64,000 nt of DNA from Vampirovibrio sp041737375 (GTDB lineage: Bacteria > Cyanobacteriota > Vampirovibrionia > Vampirovibrionales > Vampirovibrionaceae). This document shows, piece by piece, positions 26,802-36,640 of this stretch. Under the pieces are notes generated by a model, which worked only from the letters and a program-made list of their open reading frames with translations, had not been told where the DNA came from and did not search any database. Both the position numbers and the translations under genes were made by a program. Numbering within the stretch: position 1 is the stretch's first letter; each line of letters starts with the position of its first letter. The stretch is taken from the NCBI RefSeq assembly GCF_041737375.1, contig NZ_JBGSRV010000010.1, forward strand, positions 186,001 through 250,000. The letters run 5' to 3'.

Positions 26802-28079
26802 ATGTTAAAGCGTGTTTTTTTGGGATTACTGGCTGGCTTTCTACTGTTAGCCATCTGTCCGGCATTGGCCCTGGCTGACCCCATCACGGACGGGGTTCGT
26901 GCCTATAACGCCAAAAATTACGCTCGGGCGGCCCAACTTCTGCAAAGCGGCTTAAAGCAAGGTTCTGGCAATCCCAACGCCCTGTTTTATCTGGGCATGT
27001 CTTACGCCCGCCTGAATCGCTATGATGAGGCCCGTAAAGCCTTTGAATACGTACTTCAAAGCGTACCCGCCAATCACGAACTCGCTGGCAAAGCCCGAAA
27101 TAACATTAATTACCTGACCAAGCAGCAAATTACGCTGGCCAGTAACAGTAACAAGGCACAAAAAATTCTAAGCACCGCGCTTTCCAGAAACAGCAAGGAT
27201 AACTACCTCACCCATGTGATTCCCAGCGGTAAAATTATCCATTTTGCAACCGCTCGCATGCCATTACGGGTGTATATCGCCAGCGGCTTAGGGGTACCAG
27301 GATGGAAAGCACCCATGACCCAAGCGGTCACCAGCGCCATGCGGGCTTGGCAATCCGCCACCCGTGGCAAAGTTTCTTTCGCTCAAACCTATACCGAAAG
27401 TAACGCGGATATTATTGTGCGCTGGCAAAAGAATTTTTCAGACAATATTTTGGGAGTCAGTCCCTTTCAATCGGTGGGCGATACCATTATTCGCTCCGAC
27501 ATTAATTTGGCGGTGTATTACCCCGATAGCGGCACCACCATTCCGCAGGGGGAACTGGTTACCATTGCCACCCATGAAATGGGTCACGCCATTGGCCTGA
27601 AAGGACACAGCCCCTACCCAGAAGATATTATGTATTTTTCTTCCAATCACGGCACCCATCAAAGCCTCAGCCAAAGAGACGCCAACACCATTGGCATGCT
27701 CTACAAACTGGATGCCGACGTGCAGAACAACACCGGCATGAGTACCGCCCTCACCAAAAAATATTACGAGCTTTATCAGCAGGGAGTTCAGGCTCAAACT
27801 CAAAACCGGCCCACTCAGGCCATTGCCTACTATCGTCAGGCCCTGCAACTGAACCGCACGTTGGTAGACGCCAAATTTAACCTGGGGGCGGTGCTGATTA
27901 ACGAAGGCAATAAAATGGTGCGTGCCAACAACCTGAGCGGGGCCAAACGAAACTTTGAAGAGGCCAAGCGGCTTTATGCCGAAGTAATTCAAACCCCCAA
28001 AGCCCCACCGGGTTCACAAGAAAATTACCAGATCGCGCAAAGTAACCTAACCGTTATTAACAACGCCTTGCAGCGATAA
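26802..28079 (+). CDS. Secreted TPR protein with an inserted matrixin-type metalloprotease domain
   Basis: 425 residues with a signal peptide (LLAGFLLLAICPALALA, cleavage near residue 25). N-terminal TPR-like repeats (about 26-110) are followed by a protease domain (about 150-310) with HEMGHAIGLKGHS, the metzincin zinc motif in its HExxHxxGxxGH form, and a Met-turn DIMYF about ten residues later. A second TPR segment (about 325-420) closes the protein. The layout recalls M10A-like proteins common in Cyanobacteria. GGAGG lies near the ATG. It probably acts in the periplasm or outside; no known partner is adjacent. Confidence 0.85.
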   Translation: MLKRVFLGLLAGFLLLAICPALALADPITDGVRAYNAKNYARAAQLLQSGLKQGSGNPNALFYLGMSYARLNRYDEARKAFEYVLQSVPANHELAGKARNNINYLTKQQITLASNSNKAQKILSTALSRNSKDNYLTHVIPSGKIIHFATARMPLRVYIASGLGVPGWKAPMTQAVTSAMRAWQSATRGKVSFAQTYTESNADIIVRWQKNFSDNILGVSPFQSVGDTIIRSDINLAVYYPDSGTTIPQGELVTIATHEMGHAIGLKGHSPYPEDIMYFSSNHGTHQSLSQRDANTIGMLYKLDADVQNNTGMSTALTKKYYELYQQGVQAQTQNRPTQAIAYYRQALQLNRTLVDAKFNLGAVLINEGNKMVRANNLSGAKRNFEEAKRLYAEVIQTPKAPPGSQENYQIAQSNLTVINNALQR

Positions 28080-28266
28080 ACAAAACAAGCGGCCCTGGGT
28101 TCCGCCCACCCTTGGCCAGCGACTTTCACAGAAGCTCCTCCAAACAACCGGGATTCATGGCGCAAACCCAACGGCGACAGACCCGCACTGCTATAATTTT
28201 TTTCTGGCATTGCCTAATAAACTTTGTACAAAAACCCACTTAACCACAACCCGATTCTGAGGTCGC

Positions 28267-29343
28267 ATGAGCATTTCCCAGAAAAAGAAACCACCCAGCG
28301 GACGGCCACCGGCCTCCCCCACGCGAAAAGGGGCTACCCCCCTGGACAAGCCTCGTAAGCCCAAAGGCAACAACGATGAATTTATGGCGCTGGATGAAGA
28401 AAATGAAGTGTCTTTTAATGACGGGCAAGAGCGGGTTGATTTTTTTGAAGAGGAAGAAGAGCCAGAAGAACAGGAAGCTGTTCCCGTTGAAAGAGGCTCC
28501 GCCGATGATTCGGTCAAAATGTACCTTCAGCAAATTGGCAAAGTCAAACTTTTAAATTCCGAGCAAGAAATTGAGCTGGCCAAGCGCATTGCCGAAGGCG
28601 ATGATGTGGCTAAAGGCCAGTTGGTCAAAGCCAACTTGCGTTTGGTGGTTAGTATTGCCAAAAAATATATTGGCCGGGGCCTCTCCTTTCTGGATTTAAT
28701 TCAGGAAGGCAACTTGGGCTTGATTCGGGCCGCCGAAAAATTTGATCACAAGCGTGGGTTTAAATTCTCTACCTATGCCACCTGGTGGATTCAGCAATCC
28801 ATTACCCGTGGCATTGCCGATAAATCCCGCACCATAAGGCTTCCAGTGCATATGATTGAAACCATTGGCCGCCTGAAAAAAGTAACCCGAGACATGACCC
28901 ACGAGCTGAACCGCACCCCCACCAAGGAGGAATTGGCGGGGAAAATGGGCATTTCGCTGGCCAAATTGCGGTTGGTACTAAAGGCCACCCAGTCTACCAT
29001 TAGCCTGGAAACGCCCTTGCACACCAAAGATGAAGCCTCTAAAATTGGTGATTTTCTGGTGGATGAAAATACGGCGTCCCCCGATAGCCGGGTGTCTCAG
29101 GAAAATCTGACCGAAGAGCTGGATAAAATTTTAGACAGCCTCCGCCCCAGAGAGCGGGATGTACTGAAACTGCGGTTTGGCCTGAACGACGGCAATAAAA
29201 GAACGCTAGAGGAAATTGGCCAGTTATTTGGGGTGTCTCGTGAACGGGTTCGCCAAATTGAAACCAGAGCCTTGAACAAACTGCGTAAAATGTGCCGCAA
29301 TAACCGCAATATTAAAAGCCTTAAAAACTATTTAAGCCCCTAG
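28267..29343 (+). CDS. rpoD: RNA polymerase principal sigma factor (RpoD/SigA)
   Basis: 358 residues. Region 1.2 (SVKMYLQQIGKVKLLNSEQE), region 2 (NLRLVVSIAKKYIGRGLSFL, DLIQEGNLGLIRAAEKFD, FSTYATWWIQQSITRGIAD), region 3 and region 4.2 (LEEIGQLFGVSRERVRQIET) are all intact. The first 75 residues are basic then strongly acidic (FFEEEEEPEEQEAVP) and take the place of region 1.1. The conserved 2.4 helix supports housekeeping -10 recognition, though a group-2 paralogue cannot be fully excluded. GAGG precedes the ATG by six bases. Confidence 0.93.
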   Translation: MSISQKKKPPSGRPPASPTRKGATPLDKPRKPKGNNDEFMALDEENEVSFNDGQERVDFFEEEEEPEEQEAVPVERGSADDSVKMYLQQIGKVKLLNSEQEIELAKRIAEGDDVAKGQLVKANLRLVVSIAKKYIGRGLSFLDLIQEGNLGLIRAAEKFDHKRGFKFSTYATWWIQQSITRGIADKSRTIRLPVHMIETIGRLKKVTRDMTHELNRTPTKEELAGKMGISLAKLRLVLKATQSTISLETPLHTKDEASKIGDFLVDENTASPDSRVSQENLTEELDKILDSLRPRERDVLKLRFGLNDGNKRTLEEIGQLFGVSRERVRQIETRALNKLRKMCRNNRNIKSLKNYLSP

Positions 29344-29548
29344 CCCAACGCCTGAGAGAAAAAGCCCGCTGCTTCAGTCACGATGTGCGGTTTCCCCATT
29401 CCACGTTGTGGGGTATGATCGAAGGTATTCAACAAAATCAGTGAGTGCGTTTTAACCGTTGGCGCCAGTGTTGATCCTCAGCCGGATTTCAGGGGTTGTG
29501 AACCATCCGCCCTGACATTCCGCAGCAACCGGAAAGGCTGGTATACCC

Positions 29549-30715
29549 ATGAAGTTGCTCTTCATTTGCCACCTCACCCAACATGCCCTGAATGATACGG
29601 TCAGGGCCATGCGCTATCTGGGCCAGGAACTGGTGCGCCGGGGGCATGAGGTCGATTACTTTTTTCGACGCGCTCAGCCCCATGAGCCGCATCGGCCCAT
29701 CTCTCCGCTAGAATGGCCAGTGCGAGTGGCCCCACTGATCCGTCGAAAATGCGAACAAAAGCAGTACAACGTCATTCTATCTACCGGAACCAGCGGCTGG
29801 TGCCTGTCCTCATTTAGAGACTGGTTACTGCCACAACCCACCCGGCTGGTTTCCTGGCATTTAAAAGATGAGCTTTCCGCCCTACCCCCCAACCCGCAGG
29901 AAGCCCTTGAAGCAGCCGCCCCGCTGCCCGCATCCAAACACCAGTTAATTGAGCAACTCAGCGAGTGGACCGTGAGCCAATCGCTTAAAACGCAAGATGG
30001 TTGCTTTTTAACCGGACTGGAAGACTTGCATCAAATTCGAGCCGAGTTCCCCCAATACGCTTCCAAAGCGCTTTATCAGCCCCGAGGGGTGGCCGCTCAC
30101 TTTTACAGCCCCCAACGGCTGATGGAAAAAACCAAGCTGCCTTCCAAACTGTTGCTGATTGGCAACACCGAACACGGCCACCCCATTGGGGATACTCTGG
30201 CCAAAGCCTTTCAGCGCATTTGGGAAACCCACCCTCAGGCAACGCTGACGGTGGCAGGCGCCAAATTGCCGCAAGCCGATGCCCTGTTTGCCGACTTCCC
30301 GGAACCCATGAAACCGGCCCTGAGCGCCATTCATATTCAAGAAGAAGGCCATTTGCCAGACTTATACCTTCAACACGATGTACTGATACAACCACACCCC
30401 ACACCCGGCCTACCCTTAGCGGTGCTGGAAGCCATGGCCAGCGCCATGCCCGCCGTCATCGCGCAGAACCCCAATTTTCAGGAAGTGGTGTCTCATTATG
30501 AAAGCGGCATGCTGGTGCCGCCCCACGATGCAAACGCTTTGGCTGAAAGTGTGTCTCACCTGCTGGAAAACCCCCAGCTTTGCCGGGACATGGGAGAAGC
30601 GGCCTTTGAAACCGTTAGCCGTTGCTACACCTGGCATCAGGTGTGCGATATTTTTGAAGCCAACCTGACCCGCATTGTGGAACAATCCCCACAGAGCAAT
30701 GCACGGCCTGATTAA
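29549..30715 (+). CDS. Glycosyltransferase, GT4-like
   Basis: 388-residue GT-B-fold enzyme. The N-terminus (FICHLTQHALNDTVRAMRYL) and the C-terminal nucleotide-sugar site (HDVLIQPHPTPGLPLAVLEA then MASAMPAVIAQNPNFQEVV and SGMLVPPHDANALAESV) match the glycosyl transferase group 1 pattern. The usual E-x7-E has its first glutamate replaced (PGLPLAVLE), so activity or donor binding may be altered. Acceptor and donor are unknown. It stands between rpoD and the convergent nrdJ. Confidence 0.8.
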   Translation: MKLLFICHLTQHALNDTVRAMRYLGQELVRRGHEVDYFFRRAQPHEPHRPISPLEWPVRVAPLIRRKCEQKQYNVILSTGTSGWCLSSFRDWLLPQPTRLVSWHLKDELSALPPNPQEALEAAAPLPASKHQLIEQLSEWTVSQSLKTQDGCFLTGLEDLHQIRAEFPQYASKALYQPRGVAAHFYSPQRLMEKTKLPSKLLLIGNTEHGHPIGDTLAKAFQRIWETHPQATLTVAGAKLPQADALFADFPEPMKPALSAIHIQEEGHLPDLYLQHDVLIQPHPTPGLPLAVLEAMASAMPAVIAQNPNFQEVVSHYESGMLVPPHDANALAESVSHLLENPQLCRDMGEAAFETVSRCYTWHQVCDIFEANLTRIVEQSPQSNARPD

Positions 30716-30730
30716 AGGGTGCCTAGCTGG

Positions 30731-32617
30731 CTAATCGCAGGTTTCACAAACCGCAGGAGGGTCCTCTCTTGGGGGCGTTTGAACCATGGGCGATTCAGCC
30801 GTGGCCAGTAACAGGGGTTGATCCTGACGACTGTTATTGCGGTAAACCGTGACCCCTTTGATTCCCATCTCATAAGCCAGCTGAAAAGCCGCTGCCACAT
30901 CGCCCCGAGTGGCCGATTGAGGCACGTTAATGGTTTTAGAAACCCCATTGTCGGTAAATGCCTGAAAAGCGGCCTGCATCCGCACATGCCACGAGGGAGC
31001 AATATCTAACGAGGTCACAAAAATCCGCTTCACCGCCTCAGGCAAGCCCTGAATTTCCGAGAGACTCCCCGCCTGAGCCACTTGTTGCAACAGGGCTTCC
31101 TGATTTTGCGGCTGTTGCTGAAGCCAACGGGCAAACAACGGGTGAACCTCTTTCAGGCGGGTATTGTTGAGCACGTTGCGGGTATAGGCCAAGGCAAATA
31201 CCGGCTCAATGCCGCCACTCACCCCGGCAATCAGGCTGATGGTACCGGTGGGGGCAATACAGGTGGTGGTGGCATTGCGAATACCCACGGCTTGAATACG
31301 CTCTGCCATGGCCTGCCATTCAAGCGCACTCACTCGATGGTTTGCCCCGAGCTGCGCTTCATAGCGAGCGGTGAGCCAAGCGGCATCCTGATAACGACTG
31401 TTCACAAAATTGGGAAAAGCCCCGCGTTGCCGCGCCAAATCCACCGAGGCCAGCTTGGCCTGATAATCCATCCAGCATGCCAGCCCTTGGGCCAGTTGAA
31501 TGGCCGCATCGGAATTGTAAGCGATGCCTTGTGCCATCAGACAATCCGCCCAACCCATGACCCCCAACCCAATTTTACGATTACCCGCCACCTGATGCCG
31601 GGTTTCGGGCAGGGGGTACTGATTAACGGTAATCACGTTATCCAGAAAATGCACCGCCAGCCGAACGGTGCGGGCCAATTTTTCCCAATCCAGCTGATTC
31701 CGTTCATCCAGCATATTCATTAAATTAATGGAGCCCAAATTGCAGGCCTCATACGGCAGCAAAGGCACCTCCCCGCAAGGGTTGGTGGCCGCCAATGCGC
31801 CCAAACTGGGGGTAGGATTGTCCACATTCACCCGATCCAGAAAAATCAGCCCCGGCTCGCCGGTGCGCCAGGCGCAATCCACAATGCGAGCCATTAAGCC
31901 TTGGGCGGCCACGGTTTTCACCACCTGCCCCGTAGTGGGGTGAATCAGGGAAAAATCAGCGTTGCGGGCCACCGCATCCATAAAGGCATGGGTAATACCG
32001 ATGGAAATATTAAAATTGGTCACCCGCCGTAAGTCGTCTTTGGCGCTGATAAAAGCCTCCACATCGGGATGATCCACCCGCAGCAGTCCCATATTGGCCC
32101 CCTTGCGCTGGCCGCCTTGCTTGATGCTATCCACGGCGGCGTTATAGACCTCCATAAACGCAATCGGCCCAGCCGCCACTTCTCGGGTGTCTCCAACCCC
32201 ATCGCCCGCAGGACGTAATTGAGAAAAGCAAAAGCCGGTGCCACCGCCGCTTTGATGAATCAAGGCGGCATGCTTGAGGCTCTCAAAAATAGAGGCCAGC
32301 GAGTCGGCAATGGGCAACACAAAGCAGGCCGATAGTTGCCCCAAAGGACGCCCTGCATTCAATAAGGTGGGGCTATTAGGCAAAAAATCCAGCCCGGCCA
32401 ACATGTCATAAAACTGTTGAGCCACCCGCTCAACTGATGCGGTATCCTGCCCGTAAGCCAGTTCTCCTTGGGCCACATGCAGGGCCACCCGACAGAACAA
32501 ATCGGCAGGGGTTTCGCAAATTTCTCCAGTCTGATTGCGACGCAAATAACGACGCTCAAGCACGGTGAGGCCATTGGGCAAAATATGCGGGATAAGACGA
32601 TCATCAGAAGGTTGCAT
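30731..32617 (-). CDS. nrdJ: Adenosylcobalamin-dependent ribonucleotide reductase (class II)
   Basis: Reduces ribonucleotides to deoxyribonucleotides using adenosylcobalamin to make the thiyl radical; works without oxygen. Seen: FLPNSPTLLNAG, HQSGGGTGFCFSQLRP, the active-site NPCGEVPLLPYEACNLGSIN, TTTCIAPTGTISLIAGVSGG, and a C-terminal cysteine pair CETC that would re-reduce the active site. At 628 residues it lacks an N-terminal ATP-cone and the long insertions of larger class II forms. No cobalamin riboswitch is seen in the short upstream gap. Convergent with the glycosyltransferase by 15 bases. Confidence 0.93.
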   Translation of the reverse strand: MQPSDDRLIPHILPNGLTVLERRYLRRNQTGEICETPADLFCRVALHVAQGELAYGQDTASVERVAQQFYDMLAGLDFLPNSPTLLNAGRPLGQLSACFVLPIADSLASIFESLKHAALIHQSGGGTGFCFSQLRPAGDGVGDTREVAAGPIAFMEVYNAAVDSIKQGGQRKGANMGLLRVDHPDVEAFISAKDDLRRVTNFNISIGITHAFMDAVARNADFSLIHPTTGQVVKTVAAQGLMARIVDCAWRTGEPGLIFLDRVNVDNPTPSLGALAATNPCGEVPLLPYEACNLGSINLMNMLDERNQLDWEKLARTVRLAVHFLDNVITVNQYPLPETRHQVAGNRKIGLGVMGWADCLMAQGIAYNSDAAIQLAQGLACWMDYQAKLASVDLARQRGAFPNFVNSRYQDAAWLTARYEAQLGANHRVSALEWQAMAERIQAVGIRNATTTCIAPTGTISLIAGVSGGIEPVFALAYTRNVLNNTRLKEVHPLFARWLQQQPQNQEALLQQVAQAGSLSEIQGLPEAVKRIFVTSLDIAPSWHVRMQAAFQAFTDNGVSKTINVPQSATRGDVAAAFQLAYEMGIKGVTVYRNNSRQDQPLLLATAESPMVQTPPREDPPAVCETCD

Positions 32618-32710
32618 ACAACGGCGCTCAGGATTTCGACAATGCTCAATAAAATAGTCTTAATCATAGCCCACTATGCCCAAGGTGCCCAGCCGGTTCA
32701 CCCCTCTTTA

Positions 32711-32750
32711 AAAACAACCAGCCGCCCCGTTGAATGGGAGCGGCTGGTTG
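32711..32750 (-). terminator. Rho-independent terminator of the aconitase gene
   Basis: Stem CAACCAGCCGC / GCGGCTGGTTG with a 14-base loop, followed on the minus strand by TTTTTAAAG, 29 bases past the aconitase stop. Confidence 0.85.
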
Positions 32751-32778
32751 AAGCGTGTTAATCGAGAAAGTTCCGACT

Positions 32779-35052
32779 TTAAACGGCTGCTTTGGGGGTG
32801 TTAACAGCGTTCATGGCAGAACCCGCCTTGAACCAGCGAATTTGCTCGCTGTTCAGGGAGTGATTCAACTCGATTTTGCCGGTGGTGCCATCCTGACGGC
32901 TAACCGTGGCAATCACGGACTGTCCGGCCTTCAGGTTGTTTAACCCTGCAATGGTGAGGTGATCACCCTTGCTGAGTTGGTCATAGTCTGCCTTGTTGGC
33001 AAAGGTGAACGGCAAAACGCCCTGCTTTTTCAGGTTGGTTTCGTGAATACGGGCAAAACTGCGAGCAATGACCGCTTTCACGCCCAGAAAACGGGGAGAC
33101 ATGGCCGCATGCTCCCGGCTGCTGCCTTCTCCGTAGTTCTCATCGCCCACAATGATAGAGCCATTTTGCGCCTTGTATTCCTTAGCCTTTAAAGCCCAGG
33201 GAGATACGCCACGCTCCACCCCATTGACCGGCATTTTAACCGGCTCGGCGGGTTGACCCGTCATCGCATCCACCGCGCCCAACAGCATGTTGTGGCTAAT
33301 GCCGGACAAGTGGCCCCGCAATGGCAACCAGTCTTTCCCAGCAGGTGAAATATGATCGGTGGTGGTTTGCCCTTTGGTTTTCACCAGCACAGGCACCTCC
33401 ACAAAATCCTGACCATCCCAGGGGGCGAAAGGCGCCAGCTTTTCCAGACGGGGGCTGCTGGGGTCAATGGCCACCGCCACGGCGGAACGATCCACAGGCG
33501 GCTCCAGTAACCCTTCATGAGAAATCTGGAAACCGAGCGGTGGGAGATCCGGGGCGGTGGGCGGCTCCAGTTTCACGCCATCAATGGTATCGGTCATGGG
33601 GTTGAAGGCCGTTTTTCCGGCAATGGCCATGGCCGTTACCAGCTCCGGGCTGCCGATAAAAGCCAGCGTTTCGGCATTGCCATCATTCCGCTTGGGGAAG
33701 TTGCGGTTGAACGAGGTAATAATGGCGTTGGTTTCCCCTTTTTTAATATCGGTGCGATCCCAGTTACCGATGCAAGGGCCGCAGGCATTGGCCATGACCA
33801 CGCCGCCAATATCGGTAAAGTCCTGCATCTGGCCATCCCGCTTAATGGTTTCATACACCTGAATAGAACCGGGGGTAATCAGGAAGTAGGACTTGGATTT
33901 CAAGCCCTTGGCCTTAGCCTGGCGAGCCACGTTGGCCGAGCGCTCCAAATCCTCGTAGGAAGAGTTGGTGCAACTGCCCACCAAAGCGGCGCTCAAGTTT
34001 TCCGGGAACTGACTGTTTTTCACATCAGCGGCGAACTCGGAAATTTTGCGGGCCCGATCCGGGGAGTGAGGGCCGACCACATAGGGTTCCAGCTCGGACA
34101 GGTTGATTTCCACGATTTCATCATAGTAATTTTCAGGGTGCTTCAACACCTCATCATCCGCCCGCAGATTGGCGGCGTGTTGCTCGGCCAAATCGGCAAT
34201 GTCGGCCCGCTCGGTGGCCCGCAAATATGCGGCCATGCGGCTGTCAAACGGAAACACAGACGTGGTCGCTCCCAGCTCGGCGCCCATGTTGGTAATGGTA
34301 CCTTTCCCGGTACAGCTAATGGTTTCCGTACCGGAGCCAAAGTACTCCACAATTTTGTTGGTGCCGCCCTTGGTGGTTAGCAGGCCGCACAGGTACAGAA
34401 TCACGTCCTTGGGAGCGGCCCATCCGCTCAGTTTTCCGGTGAGATGTACTCCCACCAGCTTGGGCGCTTTCACTTCCCAGGGTAAACCGGCCATTACGTC
34501 GGCAGCGTCCGCGCCACCCACCCCAATGGCCACCATGCCCAAACCACCGGCGTTGGGGGTGTGGCTATCGGTGCCAATCATCAACCCACCCGGAAAAGCG
34601 TATTTTTCCAGCACTACCTGGTGAATAATGCCACTACCGGGCTTCCAGAAACCCATGCCGTACTTGGCGGCAGCGGAGCGCAAAAACTCATAAACTTCCC
34701 GGTTTTCCTCACAAGCCCGCTCCACATCGGCGGCGGCACCGGAATGAGCCCGAATCAAGTGATCGCAATGCACGGTGGAAGGCACCGCCACCACTTCCCG
34801 ATTGGCCTGCATGAACTGCAGAATGGCCATTTGGGCAGTGGCATCCTGCATAGCCACCCGGTCCGGCTGCAGGGATAAAAAGGTTTCGCCCCGCACCAGT
34901 CGCTCGGGGAAATTTTCGGGGATTAAATGGGAAAACAGAATTTTTTCTGCCGCCGTTAAAGCGGTTTTGCCAAAGTGTTGCTTGGCCTTTTCAAGACTGG
35001 CGCTGAGTTTGGCGTAATGCCGTTGAACTATTTCAGTTGAGGTACCGCTCAT
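32779..35052 (-). CDS. acn: Aconitate hydratase, mitochondrial-type
   Basis: 757-residue TCA-cycle enzyme that converts citrate to isocitrate with a 4Fe-4S cluster. Cluster cysteines lie in VGSCTNSS and MANACGPCIGNW; substrate contacts include TDSHTPNAGGLGM and the swivel-domain GDENYGEGSSREHAA. The size and order (ILFSHL near the start, GRGETFL-like segment) place it with the mitochondrial/Bacteroidetes-type aconitases rather than AcnA or AcnB. It is divergent from icd, separated by 251 bases, which suggests joint control of the two consecutive steps. Confidence 0.93.
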   Translation of the reverse strand: MSGTSTEIVQRHYAKLSASLEKAKQHFGKTALTAAEKILFSHLIPENFPERLVRGETFLSLQPDRVAMQDATAQMAILQFMQANREVVAVPSTVHCDHLIRAHSGAAADVERACEENREVYEFLRSAAAKYGMGFWKPGSGIIHQVVLEKYAFPGGLMIGTDSHTPNAGGLGMVAIGVGGADAADVMAGLPWEVKAPKLVGVHLTGKLSGWAAPKDVILYLCGLLTTKGGTNKIVEYFGSGTETISCTGKGTITNMGAELGATTSVFPFDSRMAAYLRATERADIADLAEQHAANLRADDEVLKHPENYYDEIVEINLSELEPYVVGPHSPDRARKISEFAADVKNSQFPENLSAALVGSCTNSSYEDLERSANVARQAKAKGLKSKSYFLITPGSIQVYETIKRDGQMQDFTDIGGVVMANACGPCIGNWDRTDIKKGETNAIITSFNRNFPKRNDGNAETLAFIGSPELVTAMAIAGKTAFNPMTDTIDGVKLEPPTAPDLPPLGFQISHEGLLEPPVDRSAVAVAIDPSSPRLEKLAPFAPWDGQDFVEVPVLVKTKGQTTTDHISPAGKDWLPLRGHLSGISHNMLLGAVDAMTGQPAEPVKMPVNGVERGVSPWALKAKEYKAQNGSIIVGDENYGEGSSREHAAMSPRFLGVKAVIARSFARIHETNLKKQGVLPFTFANKADYDQLSKGDHLTIAGLNNLKAGQSVIATVSRQDGTTGKIELNHSLNSEQIRWFKAGSAMNAVNTPKAAV

Positions 35053-35303
35053 GGGTGGTCTGTCTCCTATCCAAATTTTTAGATCTGCCGGATTTTACGA
35101 CTCTGTCTCCCTTGATTCTACTTCGGTCACAGATTAGCGGCAAGACAAACCGCTACAAGCATAGTTTTATGCTCTTTGCAGACCCAAATAGCCGCAAATG
35201 GGTTCACAGGCGAGCCTTTTGTCCCGACCGGCGATTTTGTGTTAAATTGAAAGGAGATCATGCATGTATCGTTTCAAGCTACCGAGTGGAGGCATTTTTA
35301 ACT

Positions 35304-36536
35304 ATGGCAGGCGAAAAAATTACCATTAATTCCGATTTATCCCTTAACGTCCCCGATCACCCCATTATTCCCTACATTGAAGGCGATGGCATTGGGGTGG
35401 ACATTTGGCCAGCAACCCAAAATGTACTGGATGCCGCCGTTGAAGTTGCCTACCACGGCAAGAAAAAAATTGTATGGAAAGAAGTACTGGCTGGCGAAAA
35501 GGCGTTTAACCAAACCAATAGCTGGTTGCCAGAAGAAACCAACGAAGCCATTCGCGAATACAAAGTGGCCATTAAAGGACCCTTGACCACCCCTGTGGGC
35601 GGCGGTATCCGCAGCCTGAACGTGGCCTTACGTCAAATTCACGACTTATACGCCTGTGTGCGTCCCGTACGATGGTTTCAGGGCGTTCCCGCCCCGGTTA
35701 AAGAACCTCAGAAGCTGGATGTGGTCATCTTTCGGGAAAACACCGAAGACATTTACCTGGGTATTGAATTCCAGGAAGGCACCGAAGACGCCAAAAAAAT
35801 CATTGGCTTCCTGAAGTCCGAATTCAACAAGGATGTCCGCCCGGATTCCGGCATCGGCATTAAACCCATCAGCGTGGAAGGCACCAAGCGTCTGGTTCGC
35901 CGGGCCATTAACTACGCCATTGCCAACCAAAAAACCGTGGTCACGCTGGTGCATAAAGGCAACATCATGAAGTTCACCGAAGGCGCCTTCCGGGACTGGG
36001 GCTACGAAGTGGCTCGCCAGGAATACGCAGAGCAAGTGATTTCCGAAGCCGATGTGTGGGACAAGCACAACGGCAAAGTACCTGCCGGTAAAATCATGAT
36101 TCAGGATCGCATTGCGGATGCCATGTTCCAGCAATTGTTGCTGCGCCCGGATGAGTATCAGGTGATTGCCACCATGAACCTGAACGGCGATTATCTGTCG
36201 GATGCTTGCGCGGCACAGGTTGGCGGATTGGGACTGGCTCCCGGCGCTAACATCGGCGATCATTCCGCCCTGTTTGAAGCCACCCACGGCACCGCCCCCA
36301 AGTACGCCGGTCAGGATAAGGTGAACCCCGGCTCCCTGATTCTATCGGGTGTCATGATGCTGGAGCACTTGGGCTGGACGGAAGCCGCCAAACTGGTGGT
36401 AGACGCCTTTGAAAAAACCATTGCCAGCGGCAAGGTCACTTACGATTTAGAGCGCCAGATGAGCAACGCCACCTTGGTGAGCTGCTCAGGCTTCGCCAAC
36501 GAAATTGTGAACAACCTGAAACTGGTTCGAGTTTAG
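35304..36536 (+). CDS. icd: Isocitrate dehydrogenase, NADP-type
   Basis: 410-residue enzyme converting isocitrate to 2-oxoglutarate and CO2. Seen: IPYIEGDGIGVDIWPA, the substrate loop TTPVGGGIRSLNVALRQ with the serine that AceK phosphorylates in enterics, FRENTEDIYLGIEF, NLNGDYLSDACAAQVGGLG and the cofactor loop EATHGTAPKYAG. The ATG at 35304 has GGAGG upstream; the frame is open 89 codons further left, but that part is not conserved-looking. Divergent from aconitase and followed by a strong terminator. Confidence 0.94.
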   Translation: MAGEKITINSDLSLNVPDHPIIPYIEGDGIGVDIWPATQNVLDAAVEVAYHGKKKIVWKEVLAGEKAFNQTNSWLPEETNEAIREYKVAIKGPLTTPVGGGIRSLNVALRQIHDLYACVRPVRWFQGVPAPVKEPQKLDVVIFRENTEDIYLGIEFQEGTEDAKKIIGFLKSEFNKDVRPDSGIGIKPISVEGTKRLVRRAINYAIANQKTVVTLVHKGNIMKFTEGAFRDWGYEVARQEYAEQVISEADVWDKHNGKVPAGKIMIQDRIADAMFQQLLLRPDEYQVIATMNLNGDYLSDACAAQVGGLGLAPGANIGDHSALFEATHGTAPKYAGQDKVNPGSLILSGVMMLEHLGWTEAAKLVVDAFEKTIASGKVTYDLERQMSNATLVSCSGFANEIVNNLKLVRV

Positions 36537-36558
36537 GCATTTAGCCTCAACCCAATTA

Positions 36559-36591
36559 AAAAGGGAGCGTCTAACAACGCTCCCTTTTTTT
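36559..36591 (+). terminator. Rho-independent terminator after icd
   Basis: Stem AAAAGGGAGCGT / ACGCTCCCTTTT with a short loop and a run of seven T. Confidence 0.92.
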
Positions 36592-36640
36592 AAGGTGATG
36601 CTGGCTGGAAATATTCCATCATTTATTCACAAGAAAGCAT

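Noticed and set aside
32618..32778. Cobalamin riboswitch upstream of nrdJ
   Set aside because: The gap upstream of the gene is too short and lacks the conserved B12-box sequence; it holds only the aconitase terminator.
33517..34380. 287-codon plus-strand frame inside the aconitase gene
   Set aside because: Antisense of a conserved gene with no ribosome site and Gly/His-rich sequence.
35037..35303. 89-codon upstream extension of icd
   Set aside because: It runs into the aconitase promoter and start, and the icd family begins at MAGEKI-like sequence after GGAGG.
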